Of a DNA stretch of 64,000 bases, positions 24,281-35,824 are shown piece by piece. The DNA is from Luscinia megarhynchos (lineage: Eukaryota > Chordata > Aves > Passeriformes > Turdidae). A model generated the notes under the pieces. The model saw only the letters and a program-made list of their open reading frames with translations. It had not been told where the DNA came from and did no database searches. The position numbers and the translations under genes were made by a program. Numbering within the stretch: the first letter of the stretch is position 1; each line of letters opens with the position of its first letter. The stretch covers positions 67,893,352 to 67,957,351 of the forward strand of contig JAPFBE010000003.1 of the NCBI GenBank assembly GCA_034336665.1. Reading direction: 5' to 3'.

Positions 24281-26935
24281 GTAAGTGCGGGCCGGGGCCC
24301 GGCGGGCGGGGGCTGCCCCTCCGACGGCTCCCGGCACGCCGGGCAGCCCGGCACAGCCTTTTGTCGCGGGAAGCTCCCCGAAACACACCCGCCGAGGGTC
24401 AGTCCGCGGGAGAACAGGGCTGCCGGGCTCTGCCGACACCCCGTCCGCGCTCCGTCCGCTGCGGCCCCGGGGCTCGGTGCCCGGGGTGCGCTCCGGCGGA
24501 GCAGGCTGGAATGGCCCGCGTCCCGAGGAAACGCTCGCTCTTCCTCCCACCGCTCCGCTCTCCTGCTTATAGCCACTTAGAAGATTTTTATAACCAATTA
24601 TAGTCATATAAATCATCGGCCGGTGTCGCTCCGCATTTGTTTCTGAGTCACTGGGCGCCTGCCCTTTATTAAGGTCTCCGTGCGGCCAGGCCTCCCGAGC
24701 GACAGCGGCGGCCGCTTGCCAGCCCGATGCCGGTCCCTGCGGGCCGTGCCGGGCCGGGCCGGGCCGTGCGAGGGCGTGCCCTCCCTGGCCAGGCCGTAGC
24801 CGGCGCCGCTCTCCCTTGTGATGTTAATCCCCCCGCAGACCCTCTCTTTTATTCCCACCGTGCATCTGCCAGGGGACATGCGTGTCCCGCGCTTTGATAT
24901 ACACCTTCCACGGCTACTAACCTCTCTTTTCCCTTTTTTTTCCCCATCTTTTTTTTTTTTTGGTTTTTTTTAAATTTTATTTTTAAGATAATTGTATACA
25001 GTGGCCGAAAAAAAAAAAACCCTAAAAACCCCAAAAACAAGGATGACGACTTTGGCAGTAAATAATGACTTATGGCATTCCCCTCTCGTCCCCTGCCTTG
25101 CGTGCCCGACGGCAGGGCCGGCGGGGATACGCCGGTCGGAGCGGAGCGGGAGTCCCGGTCCGCCCGTGGCCGCCGTGCCCCGGGGAAAAGCCCCGGTGTC
25201 CCCGGTGCCCGCCGCTGGCACAGCCCCGTCCCGGCTGCCGGTGGCGGCGGAACTCTTACAGGCCCACCGCCCTTCCCACAGCAGCCCGTGGTGTTCCCAC
25301 AGTTTGGGCTTGTGCGGTGTGGCCGGTCCCTTGTCTCCATTCAAATTCTGCCTTTGGAGCCAGTGTTTATGTTAATGTGCAGAGCTGGGGGGATGAAAGC
25401 GCCTGCCGCCATTTGTTCAGTAGTGGTAATTCAAACAGAATGTGGCTGTCATTAAGGCTTTGAGAAGGGTTTTTCTTTGATAAGATCTCCTTGTCCTGCA
25501 TTGTTTGGGATTGTGTTCCCTATTCACTGGCTCTGGGGAGTTTTCTCTGATCAGGCTTGTATCTTTACAGGGTGCTTTTGTTGTGGTTTGCAGAGAGTTT
25601 ACCTGAACAAAGTCAGCCTGCCAGCCATTAAGCACCTTGGGGGCAGAGACTCCCCGCCTCGGCTCCCTGGGGAACGGGAGGGCCGGGGACATAACCAGTT
25701 AAACAAGAAACCCTCGGGAAAAAGCAGGTCACCGCTGCAGCGATGCACTCTCGCCGGCTGCTCGCTGGCATTCGCCTTCGGATTCCGTTGGGTTTTCGGT
25801 GTTTGGTTTGGTTTTGGTTTTTTTGTTTGTTTGTTTGTTGGCTTGGGGTGGTTTTTTTTTGAGCTGTGAAGTTGCACGTCACACTTCCAGGCTTTCCAAT
25901 AAATCCCTTTAGCCCCCATGCCATTACAGGAAAGTGGGAGCCGGGTCGCTGCACGAGTGGTTCCCCGCGGCCGCTCCCGATTCTCCGCCCTTAGATGGCT
26001 GTTTCTCGTTTAGAAACGAAATCATCCTGCCCTGAACGGGACCTTTTCTTTCTTTCTTTCCCTTTTCCTCTTTCTCTATAAAAGGTTTGCCGTCTCTAGG
26101 GAAGGCAAAACAAAACCAGAAGCCAACAAGTGCACAGTAAATGTGTCGCCGTGCAAGGCAGGGGTGTGCGGTGAGGCCAGGGCTGGTTGGCAATCGGGGC
26201 TGGCATTGATGTCCCATGTCCCCAGGGAACTGAAGAACGTCCCCTCTCCTCTGGTGCGCTCAGCAGAACCCAGGGCAGGGGGAGGCGAGCAGCCAGCCCA
26301 GGAGCGGGGGATAGGACTGCTCCTGCACTCTCTGCACCGCAGAGAGGGTGGCAGCGCTCAGCTCTGCCCTTTGCCTTTGCCTTCCTCAACCCTGGCTTTG
26401 TGCTCCGCAGTTAAAACCAGGACGAAAGACAAGTACCGGGTCGTGTACACCGACCACCAGCGGCTGGAGCTGGAGAAGGAGTTTCACTACAGCCGCTACA
26501 TCACCATCAGGAGAAAAGCGGAGCTGGCCTCCAACCTGGGGCTGTCGGAGAGGCAGGTCTGTCCCAAAAGTGGCGCTCCACGTGCGGCGAGCTGCGCGGG
26601 GTAGGGATGTGCGGGGGAGCAGGGATGCGCGGGGCAGGGATGCGCGGGGCAGGGATGCGCGGGGGTGAAACGCACGGGGCAGGGATGCGCTCTCGGTGCA
26701 AGCCCCTGAGAGAGGGATACATCCCCGGCGAACTGTCCCCCTCACTCTCCCGTCCACCTCCCGGCAGGTGAAAATCTGGTTCCAGAACAGGCGGGCGAAG
26801 GAGAGGAAGATCAACAAGAAGAAGCTGCAGCAGGCGCAGCCCGGCGGCGCGGAGCCGCTCAGCCCCAGCGCCTCCTTGCAGGGTCCCGCGGCGGGGGCGG
26901 CCGCCGGCGGGCTGGGCCCCGCCGCCCCGCAGTGA
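23782..26935 (+). CDS. CDX2: CDX2 caudal-type homeodomain protein (3 exons, gene-level span)
   Basis: CDX2 is a nuclear transcription factor of the ParaHox cluster that sets posterior and intestinal identity. The joined exons (23782-24280, 26411-26556, 26768-26935) give 813 nt, or 270 residues. The N-terminus [20 protein letters not shown], then [11 protein letters not shown] and [10 protein letters not shown], is diagnostic of CDX2. A histidine run follows, then the hexapeptide region [10 protein letters not shown]. The homeodomain starts [20 protein letters not shown] and ends [18 protein letters not shown]. The protein is shorter than the mammalian one of 313 residues: the alanine run after GGYHV and the glutamine/proline-rich C-tail are much reduced. 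It points toward PDX1, which is on the other strand. Confidence 0.97.
24281..26410 (+). other. CDX2 intron 1 with regulatory-looking segments
   Basis: The intron mixes CpG-rich DNA with AT-rich stretches. Around 24560-24620 it has TTTTTATAACCAATTATAG and CATATAAATCATC. Around 25470-25490 it has TTCTTTGATAAGATC, a joined TCF-like and GATA-like site. A poly-T tract lies near 24940-24975 and GTTT repeats near 25806-25840. No coding sequence is evident. Confidence 0.6.
26411..26556 (+). CDS. CDX2: CDX2 exon 2 (homeodomain helices 1-2)
   Basis: The exon runs from acceptor CTCCGCAG to donor GTCTGT and encodes [17 protein letters not shown] through [12 protein letters not shown]. It is intact and almost identical to the vertebrate caudal consensus. 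Confidence 0.97.
26595..26690. repeat. 15-bp minisatellite in CDX2 intron 2
   Basis: About six imperfect copies of ggggcagggatgcgc run tandemly and fill nearly half of the 211-bp intron. They start 38 bp after the exon 2 donor. Confidence 0.85.
26768..26935 (+). CDS. CDX2: CDX2 exon 3 (recognition helix and C-tail)
   Basis: Acceptor CCGGCAG leads to [19 protein letters not shown] (recognition helix with the usual Gln and Asn), then a short tail ([10 protein letters not shown] retained) ending AAPQ and TGA at 26933-26935. Confidence 0.97.
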   Translation: MKIWFQNRRAKERKINKKKLQQAQPGGAEPLSPSASLQGPAAGAAAGGLGPAAPQ

Positions 26936-27290
26936 CAGCGGCCGGGGACAGCGGCGCAGGGACTGCAGGAGGACGCGGAGGCCGGGCCGGGCCGGGGGCG
27001 CGGAGGGAGCGGCCCCCGATGCACTGCACCGCCCCGCGGGGCCGGCCGTGTGTACAGGTGTACAGTGTATGTGTCTCGTCGTCCGGGGGAAGCGTGTCCA
27101 TCGCTTTATTAATATTATTATTATTATGTTCGGGTGCTTTTTTACCCTGGAATTTGTTAGATAAAGTGGGGGCGCTGCCTGCCAGTCAGCCCCCGGTATA
27201 ACTCAGGGATGGGTCCAAAAGACCTTTGCAATGTTGTTGGGCTAATGATGAATTTTAGCAAGAAAAAAAAATTAAAGCACATGTTTTTTT
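26936..27290 (+). other. CDX2: Probable CDX2 3' UTR
   Basis: A GC-rich start gives way to AT-rich DNA (attaatattattattattat). ATTAAA at 27271-27276 is a possible poly(A) signal. The true end may lie further downstream. Confidence 0.45.
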
Positions 27291-30200
27291 ATTTTATTTT
27301 ATATTTTATTTTACTTTCTTCTTGCAACTACGAATATGCAAAATGTTCATTCTGCCCCGAGGGTCAGAGCAGACAAGATAAGGCACTGTTTAAACGTTCA
27401 GAAGTGAATTGCTTAATGTTAGACACTTGTAAAAGAGCCCATAAATCCAGTGCAGATAGTCATCCATCCAGATTTATTAGCTGCAGTGCAGAGAAATTGA
27501 AAGAATTTGGTCTCTTCTGAAAAAGGTGTCCTGTCATGCTGAAGTGAGGAGCCTTGCTTGCACGTGCAATGCCCCTTTGGTTAAACTATGTGCTGTTTCT
27601 TACATCCTTACAATTTCTATCTTGTTGGGGGGAGGGGCTGTTTCAGTTGATTTTCCAAAGTTCTCTGGATTTTCTCAGCTTTATGTAGGCTTCATCACAG
27701 CTCTACCAGAAGCAGAAAACCCCAAAACAGCCCTGTACTATATCAGAGCCTGCTTTGAAAGTGCTGGCTAGATGGAGGGAACCAGGGTAGAAAGGCCAAA
27801 GGACTCACTTAGACAGAGATGAAAACAAGAAAAATCCACCTGATTTGGCCAAATCACCCTGGCTGTTTGCCATACGTACTTCTTGCTTAGGGATGGAGAA
27901 TTCCAGCTGCAAAGTGAGGCCAGGCTGGAGCAGCCACGCTGCAGCCAGTGCCCTTGGCTGGGTGTGGAGCCAGCTCATGTGGCCCCTGGGGCCAGCAGGG
28001 ATGATGGGAGCACTGTCCAGCCCCAAACACGTTATGTGGATTATTGACTTCCCCAGGATTTAGTCCCATGCTCTTCTGTTTTGGGCATCAAATTTATTTA
28101 AGTTATTCCATTTGCCTTCTTTGGGGCACTTTATTTTTTTCCTTGTTGAAGCTTTTCTTATCATTTTGCTAAAAGCCAAAGCAAATGCTAGCAGCATCTA
28201 CAGAACTGCGTGGGGAGAATGGTCTGGTCAGGGACTGACCCTACCGACAAGGCAGCTCTCTCTGCCAAAAGGGAATTTGGGGAAATGGAAAGCAGCAGCC
28301 TCAAAGCCTCTGCACCGCGTTTTGTCTGCGTGCAGCATGAGGCTGGCAGCCCGAGAGCAGACATTTAACTGTGCAAACCTGACCCAGGGCTCCTTTGCCT
28401 GGGAGAAGACCGTGGTGGGAGGCAGCGGCTCCAGTGCAAGGAACCTGCTCGATTTTCTGCTGCATACGTGGTCTGTGAAGCGGGGCCGGCCAGGAAACAC
28501 GGGTGCAGCCCCAAAGCAGTAATGCTCCCCGCACATGGGGTTGACACAGAGCACGCCCTGCCGGGTCCAACGTCCACGGTTTGTTCCTGATCAGAGGGAG
28601 CAGGAGCCAGACTCATCCCTCTGTGACTCTAAAGGGTCCCTGGATCATTCTGGAGGAGCCGCTGGGGACAACCAGCGCTGAGCAGCGCCCAAACCGAGGG
28701 TCCTGGCTGTGCAGCAGCAGCCCTAAACCAGCTCAGAGCAGCCGCGCCAGGGCTCTGGGAGCCGGCAGCGCTCCTCCCGTGCCTGTCCCCGGGCACAGGG
28801 CTCTGCACAGGGCAGCAGCCCCGGGCGGGGCCGTCCCTCCGAGGATGTCCTCTGGCGCCCGGGGCCGCCCCCGCAGCATTGATCCCAGCCCGGCTGCTGC
28901 CGGAGCCGCTGCGCGTTGCTGCGATACGCCTGTCAATAAACCCTGTTTGGATTGTGGAGCGGAGCGCAAGGTTTGTTTGTTTAGTGGTTGGAGGTTCAAA
29001 AGTCGGCATTGTCCCACTGCAAATGAGCACAAGTTTTTTCTCCCCAAGGAAAAGCTGGCTGTGCTGAGTGGGAGGGAGAGATATCGGTGGGTCCTTTTAT
29101 TTGCTTCCAGGAATAATTAATGGCAGTGAGAAAAAAAGATGACCACGGAGTTATGAAAAACCATCAATAAGTAAATTAGTCACAAAGGATCGGGGGGTTT
29201 AAGAGGTGCTGCTTGCTGTAGTTTTGTTGGCATTTACCCATGCCCCGTGGGGCTGGGGTGACACGGGACTGGCAGAATCCAGGACTCCTTACTGCAGTGG
29301 TGCCCCTGGCACCAACCCAGGCACGGCAGCATTTGGGACAGTCCCTGTAATCTTTCAGTAGTGTGCTTCTTGGGTTGAGTTTTCTAAGGCTGAAAGTGTG
29401 GAAAAATTTTTTCTTGCCTGTAAGACTTTTGAGAAAGACAGTTGCCCTCATTGAGGTGAACTGTTTGATGTCCACGGAAGATTTTTTCCTCCATAAAGTT
29501 CATTAGAGATAAGCAAACCTGACACATTTTAAACATCCCCGTTTCCAGATCTCTTGGTCTCTGTTAGCAAGCATTCATTTTCTGAGCTCTCCTCGAATTC
29601 TTGACTCTGGCAACTCAGGACTCAGATTTCTGAGCGTAAGAAGCAAGTAACCAAGCAAATCACACCCACTCCAATTTCAAATATGTCCCTCTCCCATCCC
29701 CAAGCAAGCAAACCATCTTCCTTTATATTCCTCAAGCACCATTAAGGAGTGTAAAAAGGAACAAACTGGGCATCCTGTCTATTTGAGTGGATATTTACAG
29801 GCACCTGGACCAGTCCATAGCTGAGCTATGACATTGAACCAGAAGTTCTGTTTGTCAGAGGTGAGCTGGTTGTGGTGACCCCCTGTGAGTGTTTTCAGTT
29901 CTCACAGAGCTCCATGCAGTCCTGGGTGAGCCATGGTGGGTCTCAACATGTCAGAGCTGCTGCACCTTGCTTGCCTGACAGGGGATGGAGCAGAAGTCCA
30001 TGAAAAGAAAAATCCTGGAAATCAGAAGGGTTGGCCCCAAAACTGCAAGATTGAAGTCCCCCTGCTCTCACTCTCTTGTCAGATTTCCCTGCTTCTATCA
30101 CTGTACAATAACAAACCAATTGGTATTCCTTCTCTTGGATTAACTCTTAGGCAAATACCAGTTTCTCAAGAAAACTCTTAGAGTTTGGGGCAAGGGATGA

Positions 30201-31785
30201 TAACACAGGTCATAGCTCAGTATAGAAAGAGCAGTAAGGTCCTTAGAGGACTTGGATGGCATCTAGAGCAAATGTCTGCCTTCTCTGGCCTGCAGTATCT
30301 TTTAGGGGCACTTAATGTGTCTTCAGTCTAAAGGCTGAACACACTGGTTCTGCAGAATGAAGATAGGAAGCTTTTATAAAAAGAAAAAAAAAAATCTTAC
30401 ATTAGGAGTAAGCAACAACTTCGGACATGTTCTCCATCCAGCATTTTCCCCACATGAGTGACCTCTGTCCAGGCTGTTTCCATCTGTGGAGGAAGCAGTG
30501 GCTAGAAGCACATACCCCAGCCATCATGCAGAGGACAGAGCCCATCCTTCAGAAACTGAGAGGCTTTGCTGTGGCTGACTGAAATTGTGGCTCCAGAGGA
30601 CTGTGTGAGGCCATAGGTTTCTCCTTGCTACTCCATCAGCAGCTGGTGGAAAAGGCATTCTTGGAGCTTACAGCTCTGTTGACACAGCTCTGCTGTGTCA
30701 TAGCCAAAATTCATGACCAAATACTTTCCCTCAGTGCCACACAAGCAAAGGAGCTGTGTGCTGAAGTCTAGAGCAGCTAGAGCTGAAAGCAAACCTTGAC
30801 TGGATGCCAGAGAAGCAGCACTGGAGGCCTTCCAGGATGCAAACAGCTTGTGAATGGCAACACAAGTGAGCAGGACACGAGTCTGTTGAGGGCAGTCCAG
30901 CTGCCCCAGCAGCTCAGCAAGGGAACAAGGCCACCTTGCAGGGGGAGGCCATGGGATGCACGGCCTGGTGCAGCAGAGTACAGGTGCTGAGGAGCTGCAG
31001 GCTGGGAACCTCCCTAGCAAAACAGCTCTGGTTACTGTCAGAAAGCCATGGCAGGGAAGTGTCAGAAACCTCTGGGGACAGATGGCAGCAAACTCTCCCA
31101 AAGCTCTTAGATGGAGCAGGATGTTCTTGCTCTCCTTGCTGATGAGGAAGGGCTGTTTCGTTCTCACCTGTATGTTCTGCCACGCTGTGACTCAGGGGGA
31201 CACAGCTTCTCCTATTTAATGTCTCAGCTGCTGCAGTGCCCCCAGCTCCATTCTCAGTTTTTGACACTTCAGGAAGTCAAGCTTACCCTCCTTCAAAGAG
31301 GGCAACAGAGAGTTGCTTGCAAAGAAACAGGAAAAATTTGAGGTATTCACAAAAACAAACAGTTTGTTGCCAGGAGACTGGAATTAGAGACTTGGGAATC
31401 CCTTTCAAGCCCTGATTTCTAAATTAAGGTATCATCTCTTTTGGGATGACACCCACTGGATTCCCCTGCTTCAAAGTAGGGAAAGGAAAGGAAAATAGAG
31501 GATGAAAACCCATGGATGATTCTCATTACACGTTCACACAGATCTCTAGATACCAATCTGTAGCATCCATTAGACTCCAGACCAGTTAACCACTGATAAA
31601 TAAAATGAATAATTTTCTCATTGCTCCTAATTTCCTCTGACTAAAACACTGACTAAGCTAATATCTAATGCAATCTGTATAGTAGATAATCTATTTAATG
31701 TAATATCTAACCTATTGGTCCAGGTAGGTGTTTTGATTCAATTTTTTCAAACTCAGGGAAGTACATCATTACCCTTTTTAAGTGC
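27291..31785. other. Intergenic between CDX2 and PDX1, left part
   Basis: No gene is recognised. Open frames lack motifs and splice context. Two stretches look regulatory: 27390-27490 (CCCATAAATCC, GATTTATTAG, CDX/HOX-like) and 28915-29170, listed separately. 28700-28900 is a small CpG-rich block. Confidence 0.55.
28915..29170. promoter_or_regulatory. Candidate regulatory element downstream of CDX2
   Basis: The stretch contains CTGTCAATAAACCC (a TGTCA half-site next to a caudal/HOX ATAAA), CCTTTTATTTGC, AATAATTAATGG and CATCAATAAGTAAATTAG in non-repetitive DNA about 2 kb beyond the CDX2 stop. This is motif evidence only. Confidence 0.3.
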
Positions 31786-31789
31786 TGAA

Positions 31790-32110
31790 TCATGTAATAG
31801 TGTGGGTTGGAAGGGATTCTTAAAACTCATCTAAGTCCTTGTGCCCTGCAATGAGCAGGGACATCTCCAAATGGATCAGGTTGCTCAGAGCCCAGTCCAA
31901 CCTGGCCTTGAATGTTTCCAGGGAAGGGGCATCCACCCCTCTCTGGGCAATCCACGCCCTTCATGCCCTCTCTGGGAAACATGTTCCAGTGTTTCACTGA
32001 TCCCATTGCAAAAATGTGTTCCTTATACCCAGTCTAAATCCAACCTCCTTTAGTTTAAATTTCTGACAGCTCATTCCCAACATTCTGATCCTGCTAGCAC
32101 TTGAGCTGGG
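31790..32110 (-). mobile_element. CR1-like LINE 3'-end copy
   Basis: The + strand shows the complement of a CR1 3' end: 'aatcatgtaatagtgtgggttggaaggg', then 'gttgctcagagcccagtcca', 'cctggccttgaatgtttcca', and 'ccctctctgggaaacatgtt'. A short internal duplication of the 'cctctctggg' segment is visible around 31938-31978. Confidence 0.8.
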
Positions 32111-35100
32111 CTGAAGAAAATTAGAAAGATGCCAAATGTAACATCTGCTACTCAGCCCTCCTGCACCCAGCTGCAACAGGCAGGACTGGGGGAAAAAACA
32201 CTACTCCAAAAGAAGAGAACAAGCCGAAGAGAACACATGGAACTTCCCTGCTTTCAGCATTCTTCTTCCCTTAGTCACCCAGGTATCTTTGGGCAGCTGT
32301 CGCAAGCCCGTGCAGTTTTGCTTTTGACTCAGATCCTGCTCCCCTGACATATCTTGCTGCCTTCCACAGAGTTACAGCCTGTCCTGCAGATAACTTGTGT
32401 AGACCCAAAGACCTTTGTGAGGGAAAAGCTGCCTTATCTCCTGCATTCTTTGGAAAGGGATGCTCCTCACTGCTCTGTCCCTTACTCTGCTGGCATTCAA
32501 GACAAACTTTCAGCCCTGGAAACCGGTCTAATTTTTCCATGCCATGGTGTGACCACGCAAACAGAAAGATCACTTAGGGCCACAAGACTTGCTTGGTCTC
32601 TTCCCTCCCTGGGTGTCAACAGGGCTTTCAACAAAGGCTTGCTTGTAATTAAGTCCTTGGAGAACATCTTGATGCAGAACTCAAACAGAAACCCTGTGCA
32701 TGGTTAGGACACTCCACAATCAGGTGGGTCTCAGGATTTGTTAAGGTCACAGTTCAGCTTTTAGGCTCCTCGAGTGCAGTGTGGGCAAGACATGGACACC
32801 AAAAGCCTCCAAAGACATTTAAACTCCTGCCTCAAACAAGAGACAAGAGGCATAAGTATCCAAGACTTTTGTTCCTTTTTCCACGGTTTGAAAATGAGCC
32901 AATTCCTCCCATGGTTATTGTTGGAAGTCATATAAAGAGCTGTGCAACAATTAATTACTGAGGTCTCTTTAAAGATAACTCAAGCTTTTTATTACATTTT
33001 AGGGAAATTCCAGTCCTCACCTGACCTACAGTTTTTTCCTTATTTGTAAAATTTCAGGTGAGATGGAATTTACATTGGTGAGAATTGCTTCCTGTCCATA
33101 ATACCAAATAATTTTTTTCCAGTTTAAAATACAAATGTGCTATTTTAAGAATAACCAAACCACTCCTTTTTCAGATATATATTAAGTGCATGAGTGTATA
33201 TTGCTTTTCTGGCAATTATGCTCATTTTTTTACATCTTCCTTCCTCCCCATCAAGAAGCTTATATGCATCTACAGAGGTGGAGATAGAGCTAAGCATGGA
33301 GACCTGAAGTGGGGTCCCTGAAAACATCTTGCACAACTATTCCCAGGAATGTAGTGACTCAGAAGAAAAAGCGACTTTCTCTTATCAGGAGCGTGTTTCT
33401 TCCTCGAGGACTTCAATCCAGAAACATGATCCTTTTTCTGTTCCCAGTAACGACATCCTGCTCTTCCAAGGCCAGGGCAACACTTTGGACCTACTCTTTC
33501 ATTCTCAGTCACTCCCTCACCAATCGTGGCTCCAAAGGTGTTTTCCATCCTCGGTCTGCCGGTAAAACGTGCCCTTTGTTATCTCTTTGCCTGTGGGCAC
33601 ACGTTCCTGAATTGGAGCAGGAAAACATGGACAGCAGCCCGAGGAAAGCAGCTGCTCCAGGGGGCAGATGGGGCCAGCATGGCCAGGGGCCAGCACTCCA
33701 CCAGAGTCCCTGGTGGTGCAGAGCCTGGGGGGATTCAGCCTCCTCCTGTGGCATCCCTACTCAGGCATACTACCATGGGCACCCAAAACCTGCCTCCTTC
33801 CCTCCTGGGGCAGGAAAGTGCTCCTCTATGGTCCTAGGGCTGGGAGCTACTGTCACACAAATACCCTGCTGCTGTCACCTTGTGCAACAGACTGCAAAAC
33901 TGAAGTGCAGCACGAGAAAGAAAATAAGGGATTTCCCTGTCTCAGAGTAAGACCACTTCTGCAGTGGCAAGGGAAAGAGCTGGGGCTGCAGTGCCAAGTG
34001 CTCCTGGAGGCAGGATGCCCTCAGTGGTACCTGCTGCCTCCTTGCAGAGGGAGCCTGGGCACAGCTACTGCAGGCAGCAGAGCCCCTCACCCAGCCTGGA
34101 ATCTGCCTGTGCCCCGAGGGGTTCCAGCGGTCTGGGATGTGCTCTGGGTTCCAGAGCAAAGGGAGAGCAGCTTGCAGAGCCCACGAAAAACATGGAAGGA
34201 AGGAGTGAGAGCCAGCTGGCACTGCTCCTTTCCAGGCAGGTTCCTCACCATGTCTCACCACTCCCTTTCCTGTCCACCCAACCTGCCCAGCTCACTGACC
34301 CTTCCTGACAGTCCAGGAAAAAGGAGGGCCCGTATGAAGAGCTAGGAGCACAGTCAGCACAAAATGATGATTCATGCTGAAGGAATCAGCAGAGTGGTTT
34401 TATCTGACCTTAAATGTTTAACCTCACTCACAATCTGCTTCTCCTTTGTGAACAGCATGCTCTATATATGCTGTCTTATGAGGGACTGCTTTCCCCCAAA
34501 TATCAGCACCTGCTCAGATCCCTTCAGCAGTGCTCTTCACTTTCAGCCACTCAGTGCTGGTTCAGAGGTTCTCAGCCTGGCTCCCAGACCTCACTGCTCT
34601 GGCATCCTGCAGTACCAAACCCTTGCAGTACCTGTCTTACAAACTCAAGATCAGTGTAGTCACATTTCCTCACACTCCTGGAAATCTCTGAAGTCGTCCA
34701 GAACCAGCTTGTGTGACAGAAATCTTCCTTGCTGCAGTCAGGTTGCCCATCTGATAAGAGAAGGTAAGGCTGAATTCCTACATCTGTCTTGACAAATTGA
34801 AAAGTGCCAGGGAATATTCCTGGGCACTGCAGCACAATCAGCTGGGTTAGTAAATGTCTGGCTGGGTCCACAGCCAGCAGCTGGCTTGGGCCAGCTTTTG
34901 CTTGCTCAGGAAACCTCTGGGTGGAGATCTAGAGCTAGGAGAAGCAACAGACTGTTTTCAGGATGTGGTTTAGGTACAGCCAACCTGTTCTAGAGGATAA
35001 CATGGAAGTCACTTGCATTTGATGACCATTTGGTGACAGCTGGGCCCAGTGCTGAGGAGTGATCTTGAGACATGATCAACTTACAGGTGTACTCAGATTC

Positions 35101-35314
35101 TAAGTGGCACTGAAATTGTGTGAGCCAATTCCAGAAAGACATTATTTCTTGGTGTTTTTTGTAAGAAGACATGGATATCTGGAGATGTGAACACTCCTAG
35201 TGAAATGTCCCTGGAGATCCACTCCTTTCTGTTTTCTCCCTCAACAGGAAGGAAAAAGCACCAGGATTGGGGCAGATCTTGATGTTATTGCCAAGACACT
35301 GCCCAGCCCTGTGT
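32111..35314. other. Intergenic, no gene recognised
   Basis: Several overlapping open frames of 100-225 codons occur (for example 33309-33950 and 33668-34345 on +), but they show no domains, no matching splice sites and no family resemblance. I see nothing further to support. Confidence 0.5.
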
Positions 35315-35824
35315 GGAAGGGAAGGGAAGGGAAGGGAAGGGAAGGGAAGGGAAGGGAAGGGAAGGGAAGGGAAGGGAAGGGAAGGGAAGGGAAGGGAAGG
35401 GAAGGGAAGGGAAGGGAAGGGAAGGGAAGGGAAGGGAAGGGAAGGGAAGGGAAGGGAAGGGAAGGGAAGGGAAGGGAAGGGAAGGGAAGGGAAGGGAAGG
35501 GAAGGGAAGGGAAGGGAAGGGAAGGGAAGGGAAGGGAAGGGAAGGAAGGGAAGGGAAGGGAAGGGAAGGGAAGGGAAGGGAAGGGAAGGGAAGGGAAGGG
35601 AAGGGAAGGGAAGGGAAGGGAAGGGAAGGGAAGGGAAGGGAAGGGAAGGGAAGGGAAGGGAAGGGAAGGGAAGGGAAGGGAAGGGAAGGGAAGGGAAGGG
35701 AAGGGAAGGGAAGGGAAGGGAAGGGAAGGGAAGGGAAGGGAAGGGAAGGGAAGGGAAGGGAAGGGAAGGGAAGGGAAGGGAAGGGAAGGGAAGGGAAGGG
35801 AAGGGAAGGGAAGGGAAGGGAAGG
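35315..35824. repeat. (AAGGG)n pentanucleotide microsatellite, about 102 units
   Basis: An almost perfect purine-only array of about 510 bp on the + strand has period 5. A single missing G at about 35545 splits it into runs of about 231 and 279 bp. The period of 5 leaves all frames open on both strands, giving repetitive EGKGR or LPFPS translations that are not genes. It lies in the CDX2-PDX1 interval about 8.9 kb from either coding region. Confidence 0.98.

Noticed and set aside
33309..34345. Two + strand frames of over 200 codons
   Set aside because: No recognisable domain, no consistent splice sites and antisense frames equally open; composition is that of surrounding intergenic DNA.
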